64,000 bases of DNA from Volvox africanus (taxonomy: Eukaryota > Chlorophyta > Chlorophyceae > Chlamydomonadales > Volvocaceae): positions 4,508,001 to 4,572,000 of the forward strand of contig BSDZ01000079.1 in assembly GCA_030268105.1 (NCBI GenBank), written 5' to 3'. Numbering within the stretch: the stretch's first letter is position 1; each line of letters begins with the position of its first letter. Positions 50,850 through 62,527 of the stretch are shown in pieces. A program made the translations under genes and the position numbers. The notes beneath the pieces were generated by a model. That model searched no databases. It saw only the letters and a list, made by a program, of their open reading frames with translations, and was not told the origin of the DNA.

Positions 50850-53800
50850 GTTGGACTAACAGTAAGATTATGTAGACAACCCGATCAGAAAAGATTTACT
50901 GATTAAACGGATGGTCAAGTAATCGTTTCGAAAGTCGCCGTACGGACGACGGCTTCCGACCACGGAGACTTGCGATCGCACTTTTCAATACAGGCAAACA
51001 TTTATGAAATGTTGATCCTGAATATCGGACATCATTAATAAGGGACGTTCTCAAACATGCTGAATTTGTGGCCAGCAACGCCCAAGAGGAATATTTGTCC
51101 GCCACCCAAGCTGCTGCAAATTCGCATCATGCTCTGCCGGACTCACACATAAAAGCAAATTCTCATAAAGCTGCCAAAGCCCGCCCATCCGCCTCTTGCA
51201 TCACCCTTGACTTTGTGCCTCGACGGAGGCCCACCCGTTCATCCTTGAGTTTACCGCGAAATCGAAGACCACCCATATGAAGAAGGCAACCTGTCTGTTT
51301 CGCAACACCAAACTGCAAACATTCCCGGAAAGGATCAACCCAACCCAATTCCATAATTGGGCCCACGGTCGTGCGCTTACGCACACACCGGCCCGCGTAG
51401 TCGGGGCGTTGCGGCCCGGGAGGCACAGTGTCATGTTTGGGTCGGAAAGAAACAACCGGAAAACTCAGCCGGGTGCTATCTAGGAAGTCGATACCGGACC
51501 GGCCGGTAGCCGGTAGCCGGCCGGTGCCGATAGCCGGCACCTCGTCCGGATCTGATTTGCGGTCGAACAACAAATGCCATGAGATCCAGACAGTGCAAAC
51601 AAGACAGTTGAATAGTCTTGAAACAAACGGTGGTCCAAACGTTTCTATTCTTACTGTTGCCAAGATTCCATGATCTGATTGAACCGCTTGTGGTTCGACT
51701 GTCAAACGTCACCTGACGACCGCTCCAGGAGGCTCAGTTTATGCCATTTGGTGCAGGGCCCAAACGCTGTTCTTACCAGGGGACTAGGCAGGGAGGGACG
51801 GGGGGCAGGGCGAGGAAGAGTGGGAGGGAGGGAGCGACGGAGTTAAGGGTGCGACGCTCCCTCCCTCCCTCCCTCCCTCCCTCCTTCCCTCCCACTCTTG
51901 TCCCTCTCCCTTTAGTCACGTCCCTTCTTCCCTACCTCCACCTTCCCTTGCCTTTGCGCCTTTCAATAGCAGTACCATGTCTCGTCTTATTTACGTTTCC
52001 TTCCTTCCACGTCCATTCCTCCCCCCATCCCTCGCCATCATCCGTGCCATGAGGGTTCTTCATTGGGATGACGGCTTGTTTTGGGTTCTCCAGAGACACC
52101 AAAGATTTTCTTGGGTACCTGTCTGGAGTTCTGGATACGCTGAATTTGTAGTCTCACCTGAGCCCACGCAGAGCAAGCATCCAAATTATCTGGGGCACCG
52201 AGTCACTGTGCTATGTGATATCCTTGCGAAGTTTGAAGCATCCCTTACTATCCTAGGCATTGTCAGACCGTCTTCCAGGATCTGAAGCAAATAGCGCGGG
52301 GTCACCCTGACGTCGGCTCGCCTTGCCATTTTGCGCTTTCGTTGCCCTGCGTTGAGGACCAACCTCCCTGTCCAGGCTAACTGCCCCATGTAGTACAAAG
52401 CAACCGTTATACTGCACAGGTGTATTAGCAATTGAAATTAAAGGCTTCCTGAAATTTCATTACTCATTTCCCATGCAATAGTTTTGACGCTCTGTGGAAA
52501 TAACTGTAAAGCTAAACTAGACTAATCTATTACATATAACATACAGCGCTGACATCTAAGGACACGGGCTGAGGTGAGACATCCGTGTTCATGCCTCACC
52601 AAGGGCCTTACGTCCAACGAATAGCTTTTTTGCGCATGCCCGCTTGTATAGCCCGACAGCGAACTGACAGCTAATGCAGTTTCCTGCATTTTACAAGTAT
52701 ATCAATTCCTTTTAAAAGTGCGTTGCTGCCGCTGCACGCATCGCTTTTCTGTCCCTGAAGATGGTGCTTAAGGACAGGGAGGCGGCTTCCCAGCGTATAT
52801 TGGAGTTGTACCAGCATAGCAGCAGCCACGCACGGCGCGTTTAGGGTCGCCAGTCATGTCCTCCACGCACGCCTGTTTCCCTTGCCCACGTACGCCAGGG
52901 ACTCGCCAGCGCAGAAACCTTTCTTGGAGTTGAGGCTTGCTGGTATGTACGGAAGTAAGGGGCAGGAGACATTTGCTTCCTGTAGTCTGATCATGTATAT
53001 GTGGTATATAGAACAAAGGGTTTGCTGGGAAGACGGAGTGCGCGAAAAAGGAGGGGGAGGGCGAGGGGTAGCGGGAGAGGTACCGGGAGAGCAAGAGGGA
53101 GAGGGAGAGAGAGAGAGAGAGGGAGAGCGAGAGAGAGAGGGAGAGCGAGAGAGAGAGGGAGAGCGAGAGAGAGAGGGAGAGCGAGAGAGAGAGGGAGAGA
53201 GAGAGAGGGAGAGCGAGCCTCTTCGCTGTATGTATGTAGCTAAACTTTTGTATGTTATTCTTCGGTCATCATCTTTCTTATACATACAATATTAGGTAAG
53301 GCAACAACCAAGCTGGTGATTTTGTTTGCAAATTTATCTGCCTTATTTATCCGCTGGGCTTGCCCGTATAGCATTTCTGGCACAGACAACAGTCTTTATT
53401 CGCCATTAAGAGGGATTTTCCTCAATATTACGGGTTTTTTTTGCAAAAACAAGTTTTTAATTTAAAGGTAAACAAATAAATCGTCATAATAGGCTTACAG
53501 CTTACCCAAAGCATAAACCTTTACAAGGTGGCCCCTGAAGCAGATCCCGATATTGGAAGAGCCTTAACTTCCCTCATTAGTTGCTACGCGCATAACGGCT
53601 TGACCTTCTTTTATCTAATTTCTTATAAAATCAAAAATCTTGTTTTCTTAGAGTTTTCTGGGGGGTTAGGGGGTGAGATCAAGTGATCAAACGATGGTGT
53701 GCGGGCTCGAGATCAAACCCCTGAGACATGGCATGGGTCATCTATCGGATCGTTCGCACGAGTTGTACTCCCATAATGTAATCAACTTATGCTTTGAATC

Positions 53801-54484
53801 TCACCGCCGCTATTGATGATGCCCAGAAAATTCAGTGCGACGCCAGCGAACAAACGACAACCGCGCAATTATTCCCCCGTCGCGTGCCATTGATGGCTTC
53901 TACGTATTTACCTAACAGTAAGACATTATACTAACATTGCAGAAGAGTTGTCGCAAGTGAGAGAACGCTTCTGCCCGTGCTGCACAGCAGTTACGTCTAT
54001 CGAGTTCAGGGCATTGTGATTAGTTATCTTGGAATAGGAATTTTTTTCTGCAACGCCAAGAATTTCGTTTCCTAAAGCAATAGAATTGTATCTTGATTTG
54101 ACGGCTAGATTCCCGTACGGCCACCGAGTTGTCGTGAATCCTAGGCAAAGGTTTTACGAGGTAATGGAATATGCATATACCCAGGAAAAAATATTTATTT
54201 TAAGTTATTAAGCCAGTGCCGCAGTCCCACAGAACTCGTATGATCATATTTTATGTATTGCTAGCATACACGCCCGAATGCAAGGAGATGCTTTCCACGT
54301 TCCCATATCCGTAGTGTTTAATCGGGACAATATTTGTAATCGGCCCACTAGGGCCAAAGCCGTGGAAGTCCGTCATTTATGCGAACCTTAAGAGATAGGT
54401 TTTACACCCACATCTTTGATCACGGCAAATAACTTGTGGACCGAGGAGGGTGGCGTACACCTTCAGGCCCGCACCTGAAGGTCC
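50850..54484. other. Gene-poor divergent region between FKBP and the hydrolase gene
   Basis: The 3.6-kb gap separates two divergently transcribed genes and so contains both promoters. It holds a 180-codon minus-strand frame (51163-51705) without recognisable motifs, a GC-rich cluster of CCGG-containing inverted repeats at 51491-51540, a CCTCCCT run at about 51861-51885 and the GA-rich minisatellite described separately. About 53240-54480 is AT-rich with only short frames. I see no gene with reasonable support. Confidence 0.5.
53096..53218. repeat. GA-rich minisatellite (about 18-bp unit)
   Basis: Near-perfect copies of an 18-base GAGAGCGAGAGAGAGAGG-like unit sit inside a longer purine-only tract (from about 53040). 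The Ser-Leu and Arg-Glu frames through it are artefacts of the repeat. Confidence 0.93.
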
Positions 54485-57400
54485 ATGGAAGAGGTATCAC
54501 GGGCTCCGGCAGGTCAAGCCCACCATGCAGTTCCCGATTCACCAGTCGTCCTTAACCTCAACATCGTGCTGCCGCACATGCAATACCGGAAGAAGTTGCG
54601 CTTGTGAGTCCGGGTAAAGGGGCTTACCGGTCGAGTTATCTCAATGGACGATGGAGCTCCTGTGATTATTAAACGGAGGGCGCATTTAGCAGGGCATCGG
54701 TCAGGAAACCTTCTTCTCCACTTGCACAATAATATGGCCCCCGAGCGCGTGGGCAATCACACTTGTGGAGTTCCTCTCCGAAGCTTCCTTTTCAACGGGC
54801 ATTTGTCGGATCGGAAAAGGCAGCCTGCTGTCTGTTACCTTGAAGGCTGGTTGCGCCAGGCCATGAGCGGCTTTGGTCAGCCATACATTTTACTAGGTCC
54901 ATGCAATCATGTACATCATGTGCAGCGTGGTCTTAGGCAGGACTTCCGAGCAACCAAATCTAGCCTGCGATCCCTCAGCCTCTCTCCCCTTCCCCAGCAA
55001 GCAACCATGTTCATCATTATATTGGAATGAAGCCATGCTGCAATGCACGCTACTGGACTTTCATTCTTCACCTCTGTCGTTCTGACGCCTTTCTCCTCCA
55101 ACCACAAGCGGTCCTTTTTTTGTCCTGTCCCCTAACTCCGTTTCACCCACAGCTTCAATGGCATATACACCCCGAGCAACGTGTCCAGGGTGTTCTTCAT
55201 GTGGCTGGTCATCTTTGTGCTATGGACGTTTCAGTCGGGCTTCATTGAGCGTACGACAAAATCCTACGACTTCGGTGTTGTGCTGTCCTTATCGTACAGC
55301 TTCCCCAACGGTTTGACCCCAGGCTCCACCAATGCCATCATCCTGAATATCATCACGTACATGCTCATGGCATTTATGTTGATCATGGTTGCCGTACAAG
55401 TCAACAGATACGATCCATTCATGCAGGTGGGTGGAGGACTCTTGAGCCAGCGTGGGAAAACACTGTTCTGGCCTCACGCGGGTCCTCCTTTTCCTAGCGA
55501 TCCACGGTGCGCTGTCATGTTGCAGAAGATCCCCACCACCTAGCGATGAACTTGCATGGATTGATGCCATACGTGACACTACGTGCATCACCTCAGTGCA
55601 TGTTTCCTATGTTCCCTGCCGTCGCCGTCGGCTCCTTTCCTTTTTTCCCCGAGCCTCCGCTGCCGCTGCCGCTGCTTACGGGTCGCCGTGTAGCCGTCAA
55701 GAACATGTCTCAGTCTCGCCTTGTGGTGCTAACGCCAAGGCGACGACGTTCCCCGCAGCTGTCTGTGTAGTACCAGCGTTGGCCTGTTAGCCCGTTAGCC
55801 CTTATCCCTGCCCCTCGTGTGTGAGTGTTTGCCTGACCCGCTCCCACGTGGGGTCCTGTCGCCGTGGTCTGTTTCCGTGTCCTCCTCCCATCACGTTTCC
55901 TCCTGCATAGGCTCTCGGTGTCGCGTGTGTGGTACTGTTTGGGGTGGTGCTCAGTCGGCGCAGCCATATGCCGGCGGATGTGGCCCAGGACGGCAAGACT
56001 CTCAGCGGCGGCTTCTTCCTGACCCAGGACTTAGTCATGCAGGTGGGAACTCATCGTCGCGAACCCGTGGGTCGCTACTTTCCGGCCGCGTCATCCATCA
56101 CCTCCTGCTACTGCTACTGCTGTTGCTGCTGCTGCTGCTGCGCATCCTCCGCCGCCTCTTCTTCCTCCTCGTCATCCGCTTCTCCGCCTCCGCCTCCTGC
56201 TGTTATTGCTCCACCGCCTCTTCCGCCTCCGCCTCCTCTTGCTGATGCTGCACCTGGATGGCCAGGAGAATGGGTTGAATTCGAGCGACAAGCAAAGGGC
56301 TTGTGGGTGATGAAAACCACCACATGTGGCGATAAGCAGCGGGCGATGGGGCAAGCAGTGCGAGGTAACATGCATTAGCGACTGCGCATGCGCCCAACCC
56401 ATTCCCCGCTGCAACCTGCCTCGTGGCCCGGTCCCTCGTGCCGTACCATTCCCCTTGCAGATCTTCGTTTGGGTGGGGCTTGCCTACATGTTGGCGCTGT
56501 TCGCGGTGCGTTTCGCGACGCCCATGGCGGTGCGCCGCAACTGGCTGCTCTTCCGATGCGGTATTACGCAGCGACACGACCTGACAGACCCTGCGGCCGT
56601 GGCATCGCTTATCGACTTCCCCCCCGGCTACAGCCTGACGACAGAACGGCGGCTTGTGGCCTGCGTCATCCGTTACATCAGCCCCTGGTACGTCTGTGCT
56701 CCTGTCTTGTCTACCTGTCTTGTCTACCTGTCTTGTCTACCTGTCTTGTCTACCTGTCTTGTCTACCTGTCTTGTCTACCTGTCTTGTCTACCTGTCTTG
56801 TCTACCTGTCTTGTCTACCTGTCTTGTCTACCTGTCTTGTTTACCTGTCTTGTCTACCTGTCTTGTTTACCTGTCTTGTCTACCTGTCTTGTCCTCCTGT
56901 CTTGTCTACCTGTCTTGTCCTCCTGTCTTGTCTACCTGTCTTGTCCTCCTGTCTTGTCCTCCTGTCTTGTCTACCTGTCTGTGTCTTGTGTATCTGCCTG
57001 TGTTTGTCTGTCTGCTGCGTGTGATGTTGCGGCTGTCTGTGTGTCTCCGCGTGCTGCCATATATCTCTCCGTGTCCGGATGCTGTCTCTCCTTCTTTGCC
57101 TCCCCCCCCTCAAATCGACCTACCAGATCGATCTGACCGATATGTCCGCCGTTCTCTATAAGTACCTTCATACTTGAGATGTACAACCTTGATACTAAGT
57201 ATTGAATTCCGTACATTCCCAAAACTCACCAGGAGTATGGCGAGGTGGTCTCAGTCGGTCCGTTGACATTGTTCCCTTGCTCCGACGTTACGTCCGTTGG
57301 TTGTGTGATTTGTGACTCTTGACTTATTCTCCGGCTCTGTGGACGCCGGCGGGCGGCAAAGTCCCCCGGTGCGCCCTCCCGCGGTACCTCGGTCCGGTCG

Positions 57401-60400
57401 TGGTGGACCCAGTGTACGTTGTGCTGTTCCCCCGCTCCGCAGGTATGCGCCTATGATGGGGCACCACGAGTCGGTCACCTACGTGGGGGAGGTGGACGCC
57501 GCGGGAAACCCCACGGGATATGGAGAGTGGCGAGACACACACTGGCACGGCGAGCACTTGACGGGTTTCTGGCACCGCGGCATCCCCACTGGCCCCTTCC
57601 GTAGCCGGGAGACCGGCTCCACGTCGGGCTTCGTCAACCTGCGGATAGCATATTTCCGAAACCGTGGCGAGGCGCTCCGGAAGGCGGCGTGTCTGCCGCA
57701 GCTCAAACCGGTACGTGCGCGGCTCCGGAACCGTTACAGACCTATATATATATATATACATATATGTAAACACATACATATATGTTTATATAAGATGTAA
57801 AACATTGTATTGTGTTATCTATATATGTTATATATTACATCATAACAGAAACTTATAAAAACGGTTTATATTTTATCATTCAGGCTCGGAGTTTTGCACC
57901 TTCTAACGGCTTTATCCGGCTTTATGATCGGATTTTTTTGTGGGAGATTTTAGCTAATGTAGTTGAATCTTTCCAAATTAAATTATCTGACAAGACTACG
58001 AATTTATTTCTGAAGCTAAGACATTTATTTATTAAACGCTTTTAACATAGATTTCTACTTCCACTCCAAGTTCTCGAAAAACATTTTCAGCTTCGATTTT
58101 GCCTATTTAAATTAAATGTTATTTTGATTCTAGATGATACTGATGAGAAATTTTATACTTTGTTATATACTTTGATAGATTTTCCAGATAAACAAGTTCA
58201 AAAGATGTTAAAAACCGTTAAATATATCAAGTTCAATACTATAAATATATTATGAGAAATATAATATTTTAATGGAATTCCTTAGCATAACGGAACTGAA
58301 ACCCGGTACGACTCAATGACACTGCAGCTCCAGTTCGGCATTGTGGCTTGTGAAGTGTCCACCAGCGGCGCCTGGTTTAAGTCCCTACCGCGGCTGCGGG
58401 AGCTACTGCCACCGGTCGACATCGCCGAGGGCCTTATTGCAGAGGAGGAGGCTGCTATTGTGGAGGGCCGCATTGCACCCGCGGCTTCCCACCGCGCCGG
58501 TTTGGCCCCCAGAACCAAATCCGCGCAGACCTGCGCGCCACAGCCGCTACCAAGGCTCTGCACACCGCGCCGCTCCACGTACAGCGGCCCTGACGCCAGC
58601 AGCACCGGCGTCAGCGCCCTTTTCAGCCGGAGGCTGCCCGTACACATAGCCATGAGGGGGCCCGACGCCGGCCAGCAAAGTCGGCTGGCTGCGGCGTCGT
58701 ATCCCGATGCCGAGACGCCGCTTGAGCTGCAGCAACCTGGTGGTGGTGATGGTGCCGTGAAGGGAACGCCGGTTGAACCTGCAGCGGCCGCCCCAACCTC
58801 CACCTCTGACAACGTGGGTGCCGTCAGTGGCGGAAATGTTCCCAAGGACACCAGCCAAGGTAAGGAAGTCGCAGCGTTGAAGAGCCCCAGTTATGGGTCA
58901 TGCCATTTCGCTGTCTAATCGCCGCTTTCGTCCGTCGCTGATGCGGGGCATGGAACCTGCCCACCCGCCCCCTTCCCTACGTCAAAGGAGCGTCAGGAGT
59001 ACCGGTCACCGCGGCCACAGCTGCTTGCCCTGAGCCCACACTAACATTGGCCTTAGAGCAGGGAAATAGCCCTGTCTCTTCTGCCAAGCTGCGGTCAGGA
59101 CGAAGCCTAGATAGCGCGACTCGATCGGCTGCCACCACCACCACCTCCACAGCCTACACCGGCACCACCCCCACCACCGCCACCATCGCCGTCACCACTT
59201 CCACTGCCACTACTGCCATTGTCGCTACTGCCGCCACCGCTGCCACAGCCATCACCGACATCACTGCCACCTCAGCCCCGACCAGCACAGGTCCAGGCAG
59301 GAGTCACAGCGCAGTACTGGTGTACCCGGTCTCGGGCTCGGCCCCCTCACAAGTGCAGCGCGGGCCACCTTCCACACGCATCCCTACGCTGGCACGCCTC
59401 AAGTCCGCCTTGTCAGGACGAGCTCATGACGGGGTCGGCCTCGAAGCCGGCAATGCGCCCCCAGCTTCTTCCTGCGAGAGGGGTGCCCCGCTGCGTAACC
59501 TGAGCGGGTTTCTGCAAGCGGAGATGGCGTTGCAGGCGCCTTCACTGCGGCACCCTGGCGGCGCCGCCGGAATCACCTTGCAGCCAAGTATTACGACGCT
59601 CCAGGCCGCGGCTGGTGAACGAATAGCGGCACCTTCAGCACCTGCCGATGCAGCCCCCACTGCCAGCGTTTTCTTCAACGGGATGGGTCATGTGCCGCGT
59701 CTGGTAAGCATGCTAATGCCCATGCAGCCGGCGCAAACCACTACCGTCCACCGCCGGAACCCGCTGCGTCAATCACCGCCGTTGGTTGTAGGCCAAGGTG
59801 CAGGGCCAGATCGAGGAAGTACCGGCGGCAGCGGACGCGCGGCAGGCGCTGATACTGAACGGAAGAATAGCCGCTGGGGACCTGGCTGGGGCTCCGAAAC
59901 CGATGTGGGACTGAGGCACCGGCCTGCCGGTGCAGCGGGAGCGGCGGGACTGCCGCCGTCAATTACCAAGGGTAGCTCGCAACGGCTGCGGTGGCGGCTG
60001 CGGTCCGGATTCCGAGCGGGCGCGTCGCCCAAGTATGGTTCGTCGTCATCAGCTTCGGAGAGGACCCATTACGGCCGGCGTTCCGCCAGCCCCCAACACC
60101 CGGGATCGATGGCACCGGGAGCGAGTGTGGCATCACCGTCAGGGCCGGCGGAGGCGGCAGCGGCTGCTGCTGCCGAAGACGGTGACGGGCCGGTATATCA
60201 TAGGGCTCTCATCAGCTTCATACGTTCCTCACAACCGTTCGCGGTGGTAGGGGGACACGGAAGTGCCGCCGCTGTTGGCACCCACGGGAGCTCGTGGCCC
60301 GAGGGTGCTGCGTGTAGCGGCGGAGTCGCCCGCAGTGGGCATGGCTCCCTTCAGCCCATTGACGAGTCAAGGACGTCTACCTGCGGGTCGGGTCCTGAGT

Positions 60401-62428
60401 TAAGGACACCGACCCATGGGTCGCCGTCTGGCTCGATGCACATGAATGCCCCGTCGGAACGTTCCAGCAACTGCCAACGCGATGAGTCCCTCCAGCAGGG
60501 AACCACGGCTGCGGGAAAAGCAACGCCGGCTACTTTTGGGGACATGCCGGAGATGAAGAGACGTGAGGCCCGACCGCCGCCGTTGAACTTCACTTTCGAC
60601 CGGTGAGATCTGTACGAGCATCCGGGCTGTCGGACTCTGACTCAGGAAATCCGTTTTGATTGGCCTGGATTCGGGTCGGGTTCTGATTCGATCCTGCCCA
60701 CTAAGGCGGGAAAATTTCCAGATCTAGGTAGTCTTGGACCGATACCTGAATCCAGATCCGGATCTGGATCTGGATCTGGATCTGTATGAGGCACATTCGG
60801 GGCGGGACTCGCCCTGGGTCGCACTCCACGTGGCTGGAGTACCTTCCTCGGTGTTAAGCTTTTAGGTCCTGGGCGTTTCGATTCACGGACCCGGCTCGCT
60901 CGCTCGCTCGCTAGCTCGCTAGAATCCCACCGCTCCCATTCGCTCGGTCGGGCCCCTCTTTCGCAGCTGCCATTCAGCATGTGAAAATGCTCCTCAACCA
61001 CTTCAATAACCACTGCACCAGAAAGCCACCATACGCCCATTCCCGCCGGCCGTGCCGACCAGGTCCCCCCTTCTAGACCCCTCATCTCACATCCCGCACA
61101 CGACCGCGACCCGACTGCGGGTGCCACTTTCAAGAATCCAACTTCAAGTCCCCCAAAACACACATACACACACATGTTTCTCCCTTCCAGCCCGCCAGAG
61201 GCGGTCTTGTTCGTCCATGGCTTGGGAGTGGATCTGCACATGGCCCTGCGCCACTACGCGCAGACGATGGCGCTTATCAGGTTTCCACCGTACATCACAC
61301 CCGTGGTGTTCTCATGGCCGTCATCCATCCCTGTGGCGTACTTCTGGGTGGGTGGGTGGGTGGGTGCATCATCAAGATGTTTACTATCTGTGTAACCCAG
61401 ATTCATCACGTCTGCCCTCATGTGTACCTTATCCCCCCACACCTTTCCTTTCCCCTAAACTAGACATGTCTCCATGTCTTCATGTCTGGGGTGGGGATAG
61501 GGCTGGCCTGAGTTCATGATCAAGAACTTCTACGGCTTCCATTCGCGTTGGACTAAGCCAGCCGCCGCTGCACTCAGCGACAACAAGGCACCTTAATGCT
61601 TGGTTGCGCCTAACGTGCGGCCTCCTCGCAGGCACGGTATCGGGGCGCTGAACCCCCAGCGACGGGTCTCTCGTTAGCTGCCGCTGTGCGAGCCCTGGCT
61701 GCGGACGGCTTCGCGGGCCTCCACATCATGGTGCACAGTATGGGTACCCGCGTGCTCGCCAACGCGCTGCCGCATCTGGAAGCCATCCTGGGCGAGGATG
61801 GAGCCGCCACTACTACCACCACTGCCGCTGGTAATGGTGGAAATACCGGCAGCGAGGGGTACAGTTGCGGCCCCGATGCCAGTGGCAATGGCAGTGGCAA
61901 TGGTAGTGGCGACACCAGCACGCGTATGAAGTTGCGGACCGTGACTATTTGCAATCCGGATTTTGGGCTGAAGCGCTTCGTGGAGGATATAGGACCGCGG
62001 CTGCGGGCTCTGTGCCCTCACGTGACGGTATACGGCGATACGGCGGATGAGGCGTTGGGACTATCGGTGGGTTTCGGAGCTACCAAAGCAGGGGGACTGG
62101 GGAGGCGCTTCATGTTGTCCATGTGAAGCTTCTTTGGTAGGCTTCAGCTGCACAGTATGTGAGGCACGATGGGTTGGGAACCAAGATGGTGACGCGGGGC
62201 TGTTGTACAGTTCCGGGTTCGGGTTCGGGGGTTCAGGCGAAGACAATGAGGAAGAGAGCCCATGTAGTCAAGTCTTATATTGCCGGCTTCAGGTATATAT
62301 ATGTACATTATACATATACATAATTTGCATATGTATGTGTGTGTTTACATATATGTAGCCGGCAATTCCAGATGTATGTACATAGATGTGTGTGTAATAT
62401 ATGCATTATGATATTACCTGCCAATACA

Positions 62429-62527
<99 letters not shown>

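Noticed and set aside
51163..51705. 180-codon minus-strand frame as a gene
   Set aside because: No recognisable motif, start context or splice partners, and it overlaps a palindromic GC-rich cluster. I left it as a note in the intergenic entry.
53096..53218. CRISPR-like array
   Set aside because: Units are contiguous without unique spacers. None of the tandem repeats in the window has repeat-spacer structure.
54514..54756. 80-codon minus-strand frame
   Set aside because: It overlaps the first exon of the plus-strand hydrolase gene, whose phase joins perfectly to the exon at 55153.
56326..57161. Long Cys-Leu-Val-Tyr-Leu-Ser repeat proteins
   Set aside because: Read-through of the 13-bp intronic minisatellite past the splice donor at 56688.
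59047..60606. 519-codon frame as an independent gene
   Set aside because: It is an internal low-complexity exon (59021-60602). Its donor and the acceptor at 61191 join in phase to the hydrolase VLFVHG motif.
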